The position numbers and the translations under genes were made by a program. A stretch of DNA of 64,000 bases from NCBI RefSeq assembly GCF_002573715.1, contig NZ_PDHM01000012.1:714877-778876 (forward strand), read 5' to 3'. This DNA comes from Paenibacillus sp. EZ-K15 (GTDB lineage: Bacteria; Bacillota; Bacilli; Paenibacillales; Paenibacillaceae). This document shows, piece by piece, positions 41,868 through 51,063 of this stretch (the first letter of the stretch is position 1; every line of letters begins with the position of its first letter). The notes beneath the pieces are model-generated. The model saw only the letters and a program-made list of their open reading frames with translations. It was not told the origin of the DNA and searched no databases.

Positions 41868-42548
41868 TTACAGCACCTCCTGTTTAAACTTGTCTCTCAT
41901 GTCGTTCTGAATATCGGTAAATGTCTCGAAGGGTACATGATGAACGCCAAGCTTCTTGCACTGCTCGGTGAGCGAGGAACGGGAATAGACCAGATCCGCC
42001 TGTTTGGCGCCTTCGAAGTCGGTAAGGCTGTCCCCAATCAGAATCCGGTAATACTGATCGGTCGGAAAACGGTCCATCACTGTAACCTTGCACATGCCGC
42101 AGTCGTTCTGGCAGGATTCCTTGCAAGGATGAGGCCAAGTTATCTCGATGTGATCACCTTCGAAATTGGAGCCGTTGCAGAAGATATGGTCTGCAGGAAT
42201 GCCAAAGGGCTTCAACAGAGGATCGACAAAAAAATCGATGCCGCCGCTTGTAACGTAAAATTCAATCTGTTCGGATTTTAAATAATCCAGGAATGCACTG
42301 AAGCCTTCCCGAATCCCTGCATGGCTTAGAACATAATCGGTAATTTCTTCTCTCATGGAGGAAGGGAAGAGGGCGAACATGCGGCCTACGCCTTCCCGAA
42401 CAGAAATAGTGCGGTCAAGTGTATCCTGCATGATTGACTCAAAGCCTTCCGGCTTGAAGTGCTTCATGATGGCGACAATATTATCGTTGTTCGTGATGGT
42501 TCCGTCGAAATCGCAAAAAATGATCGGCTGTTTCTCTCCAGATGTCAT
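41868..42548 (-). CDS. mtnX: 2-hydroxy-3-keto-5-methylthiopentenyl-1-phosphate phosphatase
   Basis: A 226-residue HAD phosphatase acting after the MtnW enolase in methionine salvage. Motif I is IFCDFDGTITNNDN, motif II is YVTSGGIDFFVDP, and the acid pair of motif IV is in LIGDSLTDFEGAKQ. Three cysteines with a spaced pattern (KESCQNDCGMCK) in the cap are a family trait. It overlaps mtnW by ATGA and abuts mtnB. Confidence 0.94.
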   Translation of the reverse strand: MTSGEKQPIIFCDFDGTITNNDNIVAIMKHFKPEGFESIMQDTLDRTISVREGVGRMFALFPSSMREEITDYVLSHAGIREGFSAFLDYLKSEQIEFYVTSGGIDFFVDPLLKPFGIPADHIFCNGSNFEGDHIEITWPHPCKESCQNDCGMCKVTVMDRFPTDQYYRILIGDSLTDFEGAKQADLVYSRSSLTEQCKKLGVHHVPFETFTDIQNDMRDKFKQEVL

Positions 42549-43759
42549 ACTTCTCCTCCCCAGATGTCCAGTGCGGCTTTCAACTCTTCGTGTTCTTCGG
42601 CAAAGTGAGCGAGCGGCACGGATTTCATCGTTGCCTCAATCGCTTGTACAAAGGCTTTCCCGCCCGCTTCGGTTCCCATCGGATGACCGTGGATTCCGCC
42701 GCCTGCGTTAACGACCACATCGGTGCCGAAGTCCCGGATGATGCGCGGAACGAGTCCCGGATGAATTCCTGCGGATGGTACCGGCATGCTTCGTTTCACG
42801 CCAAGTTTAGCGCTATGCAGCTCGTCGCGTATGGCGAGATTCTCTTCTCTCGGCATCGTTACAGATCCGTAAGGAGAAGGGAAGAGCACCAGATCCGCGC
42901 CGGCGATCCGCATCAGCTGGCCGAGCAGCACCGGAGCCGTTATTCCATAGTATGGAGAAGGATAAATGGCGCCGGCAAGTGCAGGGTGAGCCGCGATAGG
43001 CACGGTGATATCCGGATCGCTGCTTAGCTCGTGCAAAACGTCATACCCATAGGACAGCACATTAAAGAGCAGGGCGTTAGCGCCAGCATCAATCGCGCGC
43101 AGCGCTTGCTCACGCAGCTGTGACGTCCGGCCGGTTAGATTGGCTGCATAGAGCAGCTTTTTGCCTGTTTGTTGTTCAACGTCAGCAGCAGCCTGGATGC
43201 ACATGCTTACCCGTTTTTCAATCGGGGTGAGGTCGTTCTCGAACAGGATTTCATCATCTTTGATGAGATCCACGCCACCAAGCGCCTGACGGATAAATTG
43301 GGCTCTAAGCTCGTCCGCATTCAGTCCGATCACCGATTTGAAGATGCTCATGAGCAGCGGACGGTCATGGACGCCAAGGAGATCGCGAATACCGTCGATG
43401 CCATACTTCGGTCCGGGAAACGCACTCAGGAAGTCGGGAGACAAGTCCAGGGATGTCAGTTTGATGCGTCCGTCCATGGAAATTTTGCCGAATACCGTCA
43501 CCAGTAGGGCAGGAATATCCCGGCTGAAATTAATGTCCGGATAAGCAATGCTGACATCCGCATAACGACTGCCTGGCTCCCAGCCCTCGTGAACCTGAAT
43601 GTCAACCACTTCGCCAAGATGCTTCTGCATCGCTTCACGTTTGGCTTGCGGCAGCTCGGTCCAGCTGCCAACCGTCATGCCAACGGCGATGGAAGTTGCT
43701 TTCTTACGAAAATCCGCCTGGTCGTCATAGATTCGGTACGTTGCGATACAGCGGCTCAT
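42545..43759 (-). CDS. mtnW: 2,3-diketo-5-methylthiopentyl-1-phosphate enolase (RuBisCO-like)
   Basis: A 404-residue RuBisCO-like protein of methionine salvage; it enolises the diketone rather than fixing CO2. The metal and carbamate-lysine segment is GGVDLIKDDEILFEN, equivalent to RuBisCO's KDDE motif; the phosphate-binding end has NAGGGIHGHPMGTEAGGKAF. Its ATG overlaps the stop of the proC gene (ATGA), which is unusual and places it in a proline operon. mtnX follows with a second ATGA overlap. Confidence 0.95.
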   Translation of the reverse strand: MSRCIATYRIYDDQADFRKKATSIAVGMTVGSWTELPQAKREAMQKHLGEVVDIQVHEGWEPGSRYADVSIAYPDINFSRDIPALLVTVFGKISMDGRIKLTSLDLSPDFLSAFPGPKYGIDGIRDLLGVHDRPLLMSIFKSVIGLNADELRAQFIRQALGGVDLIKDDEILFENDLTPIEKRVSMCIQAAADVEQQTGKKLLYAANLTGRTSQLREQALRAIDAGANALLFNVLSYGYDVLHELSSDPDITVPIAAHPALAGAIYPSPYYGITAPVLLGQLMRIAGADLVLFPSPYGSVTMPREENLAIRDELHSAKLGVKRSMPVPSAGIHPGLVPRIIRDFGTDVVVNAGGGIHGHPMGTEAGGKAFVQAIEATMKSVPLAHFAEEHEELKAALDIWGGEV

Positions 43760-44625
43760 GAGATCTGCTCCTTCAGCATCGCGCCCATTTCTTTGGAGCG
43801 CTCAGCGCAGCGGTTTACGGCGGCAATGACGGTTTCGAAGAAATCGCCTTTGTCGAGCGTTTCGAGGGCCGCTTGCGTTGAACCGTTCGGCGATGTGATT
43901 TTCGCGCGAAGCGATGAAGGCTGTTCTCCGGTCTGCTGCACCATTCGGGCCGCGCCCAGAATGGTTTGGAGCGTCAGCTCGCGACTTTGTTCCTGCGTCA
44001 GTCCGCCGCGGATCCCCGCGGCAGTCATGGCTTCCATCATGTAATAGAAGTAAGCCGGGCCACTGCCGGATATACCGGTCAGGATATCCATCTTCTCTTC
44101 TTCAATGACGGTTACATTACCAACAGCTTCGAACAAAGTCATGACCAGTTGGCGCTGTTCTTCGCTGATTTCCTTCGAGAACGCGATTCCTGTGGAACCA
44201 AGTCCGATAGAGGCAGATGTATTCGGCATCGTGCGTGCAATGGGTTGATGGGTTCCAAGCAGCGTCTGTGTCGTATAAATCGATAGTCCAGCAATCACGG
44301 AGATGATCAATTGATCGCTTGAGAGCTTCGGTCCCAGTTCTTTCAGCACTTTAGCAGCATCCTTCGGTTTCATGGCAAGCACGATCACCGGCGAAGTTTT
44401 CAAAATTTCGATTTTAGCGGCATCGTCGTTGTTGATCTGGACGCCGTACCGCTCACTCAGTTCCTGAAGGCGCTGAACATTGCTTCGGTTGAGCATCGTA
44501 ATATTCTCCGGAAGCACGACAGAACGGCTCACTAATCCTCGTACGATCGCTTCGGCCATCGAGCCGGCGCCGTAGAAGGTAATTGCTTTATCTATTAAAG
44601 GTCGGTTCTGCGGGGATTGGCACAT
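43756..44625 (-). CDS. proC: Pyrroline-5-carboxylate reductase
   Basis: A 289-residue NAD(P)H enzyme completing proline synthesis. The Rossmann motif is ITFYGAGSMAEAIVRGLV and the C-terminal signature is DILTGISGSGPAYFYYMMEA, with the conserved dimer helix after it. The ATG is chosen because AAGGAGG lies 11 bases upstream; the ribosome site itself reads as codons of a six-codon longer frame. It follows proA by 35 bases and is coupled to mtnW. Bacillus has several P5C reductases; this is the biosynthetic proI/proC type by context. Confidence 0.93.
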   Translation of the reverse strand: MCQSPQNRPLIDKAITFYGAGSMAEAIVRGLVSRSVVLPENITMLNRSNVQRLQELSERYGVQINNDDAAKIEILKTSPVIVLAMKPKDAAKVLKELGPKLSSDQLIISVIAGLSIYTTQTLLGTHQPIARTMPNTSASIGLGSTGIAFSKEISEEQRQLVMTLFEAVGNVTVIEEEKMDILTGISGSGPAYFYYMMEAMTAAGIRGGLTQEQSRELTLQTILGAARMVQQTGEQPSSLRAKITSPNGSTQAALETLDKGDFFETVIAAVNRCAERSKEMGAMLKEQIS

Positions 44626-44660
44626 CGTTATTTCCTCCTTCATGGCTTTAGATGAATGAT

Positions 44661-45908
44661 TTATTCGCGTATTTGACCACTACCGATAATAACATATTTG
44701 GAGGAAGTAAGCGCGGGTAACCCCATAGGTCCCCGGGCATGCAGCTTCTGGGTACTGATCCCGATTTCGGCGCCGAAGCCAAATTCAAAGCCATCGGTGA
44801 AGCGGGTCGAAGCGTTATGATAGACAGCGGCTGCGTCTACTTCCTGCAAGAAGCGCTGCGCATGATCCTTATTCTCCGTAACGATACATTCCGAATGCTT
44901 GGTGCCATAAATCGAAATATGCTCAATGGCCTCATCCAGGTGATCCACAATTTTAAGGTTCAAAATATAGTCGTTATACTCGGTAGCGTAATCATCAGAC
45001 GTAGCTTTTGCAGCCCATGGAACGTAATCCAGGGTACGCTGGCATCCGCGCAACTCGACATTACGCTCACGGAATGCTTCGGCCAGCGCAGTCAAATGCG
45101 ATTTGGCATAATCAGCATGGACGAGCAGGGTTTCCATGGAATTGCAGACCGAAGGGCGCTGCACCTTGGCATTGATACTGATGGCGGCCGCCATGTCCGG
45201 GGCTGCCGATGCATCCAGATAGGTATGGCATATTCCGGCTCCGGTTTCGATGACTGGTACCGTGGCATTCATCACAACGTTCTGGATCAGCGAGCTGCCA
45301 CCGCGCGGGATGATGACATCCAGCAGTCCGTTGAGCTTCAGCATTTCATCCACGGAGGAACGGTTCGGATCCTCGATAAGCTGTAGCGCATCTTTAGGCA
45401 GTGCGGTGCGTTCCATTGCTTCGTGAAGCACCTCGATGATTTTGCGGTTGGAGGAGAGGGCGGATGAACCACCGCGCAGCACGACTGCATTGCCCGTCTT
45501 CAAGCATAGCCCGGCTGCATCAACGGTCACGTTGGGACGTGCTTCATAAATGATGCCAATCACACCAAGGGGAACGCGTTTCTTGACGATGTTCAGACCG
45601 TTCGGGCGGTCGATCGTTTCCAGGGTGTCGCCGATCGGGTCCGGCAGCTTAACGATTTGGCGCAATCCTTCGGCAATGTCCTCGATTCGAGCTTCATTCA
45701 GTGCCAACCGGTCCAGCAGGGAGGCAGAGGTGCCGAGCTCTTTCCCGCGGCGAAGATCCTCCGCGTTCGCTTCCATGATATCTGCTGTCCGCTGGATCAG
45801 GGCGTCTGCCATGATCAGCAAAGCCTGGTTTTTCTCCTCCGTGCTCAGTCTGCCAAGACGAAATGCTGCCTGTTTGGCAAGTTGGGCTTTGTTGCGTACC
45901 TCACTCAT
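44661..45908 (-). CDS. proA: Gamma-glutamyl phosphate reductase
   Basis: A 415-residue aldehyde-dehydrogenase-fold enzyme that reduces glutamyl 5-phosphate to the semialdehyde. The conserved segments VPLGVIGIIYEARPNVTVDA, the nucleotide-binding VLRGGSSALSSNRKI and the catalytic Cys in VQRPSVCNSMETLLVH are present in order. Downstream HSECIVTENKDHAQRF and VYHNASTRFTDGFEFGFGAE complete the family pattern. It is the second gene after the T-box leader and lies 58 bases after proB. Confidence 0.95.
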   Translation of the reverse strand: MSEVRNKAQLAKQAAFRLGRLSTEEKNQALLIMADALIQRTADIMEANAEDLRRGKELGTSASLLDRLALNEARIEDIAEGLRQIVKLPDPIGDTLETIDRPNGLNIVKKRVPLGVIGIIYEARPNVTVDAAGLCLKTGNAVVLRGGSSALSSNRKIIEVLHEAMERTALPKDALQLIEDPNRSSVDEMLKLNGLLDVIIPRGGSSLIQNVVMNATVPVIETGAGICHTYLDASAAPDMAAAISINAKVQRPSVCNSMETLLVHADYAKSHLTALAEAFRERNVELRGCQRTLDYVPWAAKATSDDYATEYNDYILNLKIVDHLDEAIEHISIYGTKHSECIVTENKDHAQRFLQEVDAAAVYHNASTRFTDGFEFGFGAEIGISTQKLHARGPMGLPALTSSKYVIIGSGQIRE

Positions 45909-45966
45909 GATAATTCCTCCTTATTTTAGTTATCAGTAAATACCTAATTGGTTTATGGCAATCCGG

Positions 45967-47070
45967 TTATTTTAACGTGATCCATTCGTCGCGGTGAATG
46001 ACCTCAAGCCGATGGATTTCCCCGATGATGCCGATCACTTCACTGCTTGGCATTCCGAGCACGGCCTGCAGCTGGTCCTCATCGTAATTGACGATCCCTC
46101 TGCCGAGCGTTTCGTTGTTCATATTAACGACTTCTACCACGTCCCCTGCATGGAAGCTGCCTTCGATCCGTTTAATGCCAACTGGAAGGAGGCTGTGACC
46201 TCCATGAATCAGCGCCTTCTCGGCGCCCGGATCAACAACGATCCGGCCTAACGGCGAGGACATAAAGCCGAGCCATTGCTTTTTCATCGGCAGGGAGGAT
46301 AGGTGGGTGGCAAAATAAGTTCCTTTGCCTGCATGCTTAAACGCCTTGAGCAAATCCCCGGTCTCGTTGGCTTTGCCGATGAAGACGGGGACACCGCCGC
46401 GGGTGGCGATTTTGGCAGCATCGATTTTTGATCGCATGCCGCCTGTACCTACGCTGGAGCCAGCGCCTCCTGCCATGCTGTAAATCTCATCGGTAATTTC
46501 ATCAATTTCCTCATATTTTGTTGCATCCGGCGACTTGCGTGGATCAGCCGTGTACAAACCGTCCGTATCGGTCAGGATGATTAATTGCTGGGCGCGGACC
46601 AAGTTCGCTACCAGCGCGGATAACGTATCGTTATCACCAAATTTCAGTTCGTCAATCGAAACGGTATCATTCTCATTAATAATCGGAATAACGCCTTGCT
46701 TCAGAAGCTCCGTAATCGTCATGTTGGCATTATTCATGCGTTTGCGGTTCGCGAAGTCCGTTCTCGTTAACAGAATTTGCGCGGCCTTCAATTGATGGGA
46801 GGCCAGCGCATTCTGGTATGCACGCATCAGCAGCGCTTGGCCAAGGGCTGCTGATGCTTGCTTCTCATGCAGTAGCTTGGGTCTACTCTCGTAGCCGATC
46901 TCCCGAAAACCTGCTGCGACGGCGCCGGATGTCACGAGCAGAACCTCATGACCGGCCTTGCGGAGCGCGGCAAGCTCTCCGGCAAAGAAGGCGACGGAAT
47001 CAAGATTAAGTCCGCCTTCATCTGTCGTCAGGGAGCTGCTGCCGATTTTTACGACGATGCGTGATAGCAT
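45967..47070 (-). CDS. proB: Glutamate 5-kinase
   Basis: A 367-residue kinase that starts proline synthesis and is normally feedback-inhibited by proline. The amino-acid kinase domain begins RIVVKIGSSSLTTDEGGLN, with VTSGAVAAGF and INENDTVSIDELKFGDND following. A C-terminal PUA domain (about 280-360: LGRIVVDPGAEKALIHGGHS) is of the full-length type. The open frame continues 87 codons further upstream into the T-box leader, but the ATG here has an AAGGAAG site and matches the family start. Confidence 0.95.
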   Translation of the reverse strand: MLSRIVVKIGSSSLTTDEGGLNLDSVAFFAGELAALRKAGHEVLLVTSGAVAAGFREIGYESRPKLLHEKQASAALGQALLMRAYQNALASHQLKAAQILLTRTDFANRKRMNNANMTITELLKQGVIPIINENDTVSIDELKFGDNDTLSALVANLVRAQQLIILTDTDGLYTADPRKSPDATKYEEIDEITDEIYSMAGGAGSSVGTGGMRSKIDAAKIATRGGVPVFIGKANETGDLLKAFKHAGKGTYFATHLSSLPMKKQWLGFMSSPLGRIVVDPGAEKALIHGGHSLLPVGIKRIEGSFHAGDVVEVVNMNNETLGRGIVNYDEDQLQAVLGMPSSEVIGIIGEIHRLEVIHRDEWITLK

Positions 47071-47134
47071 CGTGATCACTTCCTTGTATTTATGATTAGT
47101 TGGTATAGCTGTAACGAATCCATTTCCTGAAAAC

Positions 47135-47171
47135 AAAAAAACTTTCGTCCTGTATGAAAAAGGACGAAAGT
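47135..47171 (-). terminator. T-box terminator
   Basis: On the minus strand AAACTTTCGTCC pairs with GGACGAAAGTTT around an 11-base loop and runs into seven T residues. It is the OFF-state hairpin competing with the antiterminator of the T-box. Confidence 0.9.
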
Positions 47172-47392
47172 TTAACTTCCGCGGTACCACCTTTGTTGAT
47201 GAGCGCAGCTCATCCGGCTTTAACCCTGTAACAGAAGGCACTGTCCTGGCAAGCCAGGCCGCTCGGGGGTAGGATTCGGAAAGGGGGTCACGGCAAATTC
47301 TTTCAGCCCATGGAATTCGCTCTCTGGTCATCGTGCCCTATGCTTTCGTACTGGTCCCGTCTTTGCGTTTTTGAAAACTGCATTCAATTGTT
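47135..47392 (-). promoter_or_regulatory. T-box riboswitch leader, proline-type by specifier and context
   Basis: The minus strand carries the T-box sequence AGGTGGTACCGCGG (47179-47192), which pairs with the uncharged tRNA 3' end, followed by a strong terminator. About 80 bases upstream, the likely Stem I specifier region reads GAATCCTACC, where CCT is a proline codon followed by the usual purine. It precedes proB, so uncharged tRNA-Pro should permit readthrough of proB-proA-proC-mtnW-mtnX-mtnB. The T-box call is firm; the exact specifier is inferred from position and from the operon. Confidence 0.9.
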
Positions 47393-47398
47393 ACTGCA

Positions 47399-47427
47399 AG
47401 AATAGCACATCGTTTTTGTTTTTTCAA
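47399..47427 (-). promoter_or_regulatory. Promoter of the T-box/pro operon
   Basis: On the minus strand TTGAAA, a 17-base spacer and TATTCT, with TGC directly before the -10 (extended element). It lies in the gap after mtnE, so the pro operon has its own start. Confidence 0.75.
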
Positions 47428-47438
47428 AAGGAATTAGG

Positions 47439-48632
47439 TTAACCGAACAGGTTCAGCTTGCCGATTCGGGAGGCGGCTTCCCGCATTCGATCTTCGCTGC
47501 TTAACAGGCCGACGCGGACATATCCTTCGCCGTGATCGCCAAAGCCGACACCAGGCGCAACCGCCACCTTGGCCTCCTCAAGCAGTAGGTCGGCAAAGGA
47601 TACCGATGTAAAGCCCTTCGGTACGGGCAGCCAGCTAAAGAAGGAGCCTGCCGGTTTTTGGGCTTCCCAGCCGATTTCAGACAGGGCGCCATAGAATGCG
47701 TCTCTTCTCGATTGGTAGCGTGCCACCAGCTCCTCAACGCAGCTTTGCGGAGATGAGAGAGCTGTGGCCGCTGCAGCCTGAATGCCGCCGAACAGGCTGA
47801 CGTAGATGTGGTCCTGCAGCATATTGATCAGCGAGATGATTTTTTTGTTCCCCAGGGCAAAGCCAACACGCCATCCGGCCATATTATAGGTTTTGGATAG
47901 GGTGTAGAATTCTACGCCAACTTCTTTGGCGCCTTCTGCCTGCAAAAAGCTGACTGGACGATCATCATCAAACCCAATCGCTCCATAAGCAAAATCACTG
48001 GCTACCACGATCCCGTGTTCGGCGGCGAATGCCACCGTATCCTCGTAGAAGGACAGGGGAGCGACGGCGGATGTCGGATTGTTCGGGTAATTCAAGAACA
48101 TCAGCTTCGCTTTTTCTCTGTCTGCAGGTGTGATCGCACCATAGTCGGGAAGAAACCGGTTAGCAGCGGTTAACGGCATGAATTTCATTTGGGCACGGGC
48201 CAATGCAACACCTGACCAGTAATCCGGATAACCGGGGTCTGGGACAAGACATACATCGCCCGGGTTCAGAAGCACTTGCGGCAGCTGTACGAGCCCTGTT
48301 TTTCCTCCAAACAGAATCGCTACCTCTGTCTCCGGATCGAGATCAACGTTGTAGTCTTCCTTATATCGATGCGCAATGGCTTCTTTAAGGAAGGAAAAGC
48401 CGGTAAAAGGCGAATATTTGTGAAACTGCGGATTGTCGGCCGCTTCCTGCAAGCTGGATATGATATGAGGCGGTGTGGGCTGATCGGGATTTCCCTGCCC
48501 CAGATTAATTACATCATGTCCCTGCGCCACTTGGCGGTTTACCTTGGAGACCAAGGTCGCGAAAAATTGCGTGGGCAGCTGGGACATGATCTCGGCCGGC
48601 TCTATTTGGAATTCGTTTAATTTATTGTTCAT
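47439..48632 (-). CDS. mtnE: Methionine-salvage aminotransferase MtnE
   Basis: A 397-residue fold-type I PLP aminotransferase that converts 2-keto-4-methylthiobutyrate to methionine, the last salvage step, typically with glutamine as donor. The start PTQFFATLVSKVNRQVAQGH and the motif VLFGGK-like ILFGGKTGLVQLPQ are characteristic of MtnE. The PLP lysine lies in YTLSKTYNMAGWRVGFA. It is divergent from mtnU, which encodes the omega-amidase that removes the by-product; this pairing occurs in Bacillus subtilis too. In that species mtnWXB follow directly, whereas here proBA-proC lie between. Confidence 0.9.
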   Translation of the reverse strand: MNNKLNEFQIEPAEIMSQLPTQFFATLVSKVNRQVAQGHDVINLGQGNPDQPTPPHIISSLQEAADNPQFHKYSPFTGFSFLKEAIAHRYKEDYNVDLDPETEVAILFGGKTGLVQLPQVLLNPGDVCLVPDPGYPDYWSGVALARAQMKFMPLTAANRFLPDYGAITPADREKAKLMFLNYPNNPTSAVAPLSFYEDTVAFAAEHGIVVASDFAYGAIGFDDDRPVSFLQAEGAKEVGVEFYTLSKTYNMAGWRVGFALGNKKIISLINMLQDHIYVSLFGGIQAAAATALSSPQSCVEELVARYQSRRDAFYGALSEIGWEAQKPAGSFFSWLPVPKGFTSVSFADLLLEEAKVAVAPGVGFGDHGEGYVRVGLLSSEDRMREAASRIGKLNLFG

Positions 48633-48884
48633 TGCAGTTTCATCACTCCGTTATCTAATTACACTCAAATGCAGCTGATATTGAAAACAATTAGGATTAA
48701 TTTAACACGATTTATCAGGGGTGTATAGAGGGAAATGGAGCTTGGGTGTTGCAGCAGCAGGCTTGAGGAGGCTATGATGATGACATAAGGAGAATGGATG
48801 AACCCTGTAAAAACGCCCGTTCGTTGATATATTGATCACAGCGGCGCTGATGCTGGATTCAACCCAATAACAGGAGGCTGCAGG

Positions 48885-49697
48885 ATGACTGGAGAAGCAA
48901 AGGCTCAATTGAATATCGCACTTATCCAAGCTGATATTGAAATAGGAAACGTGAATGCCAATATGAATAAAATGCTCGGCATGATGGAGCAGGCCGCAGC
49001 GGCTGATATGAAGCCGGACGTCATGGTACTGCCGGAAATGTGGAATACGGGGTATGCGCTGGACCGGATTCAAGAGCTTGCCGATCCCATGGGGCAGGAA
49101 ACCTCGCGGATGCTGAGTGAATTTGCGCGAAAACACCGCATCCAAGTCGTGGGCGGATCTGTAGCCGAACGAATCGAAGATCGGATTTATAACAGCATGT
49201 ATGTATTTAACCGGAGCGGGGAGCAGATCGCAAAATATTCCAAAATTCACCTGTTCCGCCTGATGGATGAAGAGAAGCATTTGCAAGCCGGACAGCATAC
49301 CGTAACCTTTGAGCTGGAACAATTGAAAGCGGGCGCGTCGATCTGTTACGATATACGGTTCCCAGAACTGTCCCGCACCCTTGCACTCAGCGGCGTTCAA
49401 GTGCTGTTTGTGCCTGCGGAGTGGCCGCATCCACGGCTGCATCATTGGAGAACGCTGCTCATGGCCAGAGCGATCGAGAACCAAATGTATGTCGTTGCGT
49501 GTAATCGTGTAGGAACCAGCGGAGAAACGGACTTTTTCGGTCACTCCATGATCATCGATCCGTGGGGTGAGGTCATTGCCGAAGGGGATGAGCAGGAAAT
49601 GATCCTGACAGGTACGCTGGATTGCCGTCTTACGGATGAAGTCAGAGGACGTATTCCGGTTTTTGAAGACCGTCGTCCGAATTTGTATTTCCAATAA
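48885..49697 (+). CDS. mtnU: Carbon-nitrogen hydrolase MtnU, probable omega-amidase
   Basis: A 270-residue nitrilase-superfamily amidase. The catalytic triad is visible: Glu in VLPEMWNTGY, Lys in YSKIHLFRLMDEEKHL and Cys in GASICYDIRFPELSR. By its divergent pairing with the mtnE gene it probably hydrolyses 2-oxoglutaramate formed when glutamine donates the amino group. An ACAGGAGG site precedes the ATG. Its promoter should lie in the 250-base gap before it, where I see no S-box (SAM) riboswitch. Confidence 0.88.
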   Translation: MTGEAKAQLNIALIQADIEIGNVNANMNKMLGMMEQAAAADMKPDVMVLPEMWNTGYALDRIQELADPMGQETSRMLSEFARKHRIQVVGGSVAERIEDRIYNSMYVFNRSGEQIAKYSKIHLFRLMDEEKHLQAGQHTVTFELEQLKAGASICYDIRFPELSRTLALSGVQVLFVPAEWPHPRLHHWRTLLMARAIENQMYVVACNRVGTSGETDFFGHSMIIDPWGEVIAEGDEQEMILTGTLDCRLTDEVRGRIPVFEDRRPNLYFQ

Positions 49698-49788
49698 AGT
49701 GTTTATGGTTAAACTCCTCTAAAAAATGAAGTTTCATCTGGGCAGAGGCGGGTATACTATGGGTAATCCGTCTGAGAGGAGGCTTTGA

Positions 49789-49977
49789 ATGATGGCAGAT
49801 AACAACCAATTCGACAGCCAAAACCATGAGCAGGAAAAAGAACAGAAACAACAGTTCCGCAGCTTTGTTGAGAATGTTGCCGGAGGCGGCAATGGGAAGA
49901 ATGAATCGATTCAGGATCAGTCCCGAACTGCCGATGAACAGAACCGATTGATTGATCAGCATAATTTGCGCAAATAA
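49789..49977 (+). CDS. Small hydrophilic protein of unknown function
   Basis: A 62-residue, highly polar, Gln/Asn/Glu-rich protein (SQNHEQEKEQKQQFRSFVEN) with no membrane segment or known motif. A GAGAGGAGG site precedes two consecutive ATG codons, and a TATACT element lies about 40 bases further up, so expression is likely. It could be a small spore or stress protein, but nothing in the sequence shows this. A bidirectional terminator separates it from the convergent LysR gene. Confidence 0.6.
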   Translation: MMADNNQFDSQNHEQEKEQKQQFRSFVENVAGGGNGKNESIQDQSRTADEQNRLIDQHNLRK

Positions 49978-50023
49978 ACCTCCGTCTATGATGAAATGGG
50001 TAACCGTTTTACTTTCAGGAGAA

Positions 50024-50067
50024 AAAGAGGCATAGCCACTGTCATTCGACGATGGTTATGCCTCTTT
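50024..50067. terminator. Bidirectional terminator
   Basis: AAAGAGGCATAGCCA pairs with TGGTTATGCCTCTTT (one G-U pair) around a 14-base loop, between two convergent genes. Confidence 0.88.
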
Positions 50068-50096
50068 ATTCGTATATGGGCTGCATTCATTTGCGT

Positions 50097-51029
50097 TTAT
50101 TGATCTTGAACGCTTTCCACAACCAGCTTGTCCATAACCTGCTTGAACGTATCGATGAACGCATCCGCCGCTTTGGACAAGTATCGGCCGTTGCGGTAAG
50201 CCACAACCAGCGTACGGCTCGGAACCGGATCAGCCAGCGGCAAGTAGACCGGAATAAACTCGCTGCGTTTCGCACGGGCGATAAAACGAGGCACCAGCGT
50301 TATGCCCATTCCGGTTGCGACCAGAGATTGGAGCGTCTCGATGTTGTTGCTCTCGAATACAACGTTCGGTTCAAAGCCGGCCTCCCGACATATATCAAAG
50401 GTAAGCTTCCGGAAGCCCTGTCCTTTTTTGAGGACAACAAATGCTTCGTTCCGGATTTCGTCGATCGTAATGGGCCGAACGGGATCAGAGGCTGCACGCA
50501 GCGCAAGCGGATGCTGCGGAGGAACGGCCAAATCGATCATTTCCTCACCGATCGGAATCCAGGACAGCGAAGGCTCGGATAGCGGCAGCGCAAGGAGGCT
50601 AAGATCGGCCTTGCCGCTGGCCGTCAGCTTCTCCAGGTTCATAGAGGAGTCTTCCAGCAAGGTGATCTCAATATCCGGATATCCCTTTTTAAAGGCAGGC
50701 AAAACCCGTGGCAGCAGGTGAGAACCTGTAATCGGCATGCTGCCGACTACGACTTTACCCTTACGAAGCTGGGAGATGTCCGACATCTCCTGTTTCAACT
50801 GCTCAACGGCGTCCATAATCTTCTGGGCATGCTCGACAAAGCTGGCTCCGGCATGGGTAAGCTCAACATTGCTCGTATTGCGCTGGAACAGCAGCACGCC
50901 GAGCTCTTTCTCCAGCTTGGAGAGCTGCTGGCTCAAGGAAGGCTGGGCGATATGAAGCTTCTCCGCGGCACGCGAAAAATTTTTATCCGCCGCGATTTGC
51001 AGCGTATATTGCAGTTGTCTCAGTTCCAT
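50097..51029 (-). CDS. LysR-family transcription regulator
   Basis: A 310-residue regulator. The winged helix-turn-helix at residues 1-60 (MELRQLQYTLQIAADKNFSR, then AAEKLHIAQPSLSQQLSKLE) is followed by a dimer helix and a periplasmic-binding-protein-like effector domain at about 90-300. It is divergent from leuCD with a 180-base gap, the standard LysR arrangement, so it may control leucine synthesis or its own gene. The intergenic region has a palindrome ATCTATAGAT suited to it. The effector is unknown. Confidence 0.9.
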   Translation of the reverse strand: MELRQLQYTLQIAADKNFSRAAEKLHIAQPSLSQQLSKLEKELGVLLFQRNTSNVELTHAGASFVEHAQKIMDAVEQLKQEMSDISQLRKGKVVVGSMPITGSHLLPRVLPAFKKGYPDIEITLLEDSSMNLEKLTASGKADLSLLALPLSEPSLSWIPIGEEMIDLAVPPQHPLALRAASDPVRPITIDEIRNEAFVVLKKGQGFRKLTFDICREAGFEPNVVFESNNIETLQSLVATGMGITLVPRFIARAKRSEFIPVYLPLADPVPSRTLVVAYRNGRYLSKAADAFIDTFKQVMDKLVVESVQDQ

Positions 51030-51063
51030 TTAGCATCACTCCGTTATAGCTGAATCCTATTAC

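Noticed and set aside
47071..47331. N-terminal extension of proB into its leader
   Set aside because: The extra 87 codons are the T-box and terminator RNA read as protein; the family start and ribosome site are at 47070.
48633..48884. S-box (SAM-I) riboswitch between mtnE and mtnU
   Set aside because: Expected from Bacillus subtilis, but none of the conserved S-box segments is present on either strand. A short frame with an AAGGAG site near 48798 is too weak to report as a gene.
48702..49694. 330-codon open frame on the minus strand opposite mtnU
   Set aside because: Same kind of shadow: mtnU carries the full nitrilase triad on the plus strand, and the antisense product is His/Arg-rich without domains.
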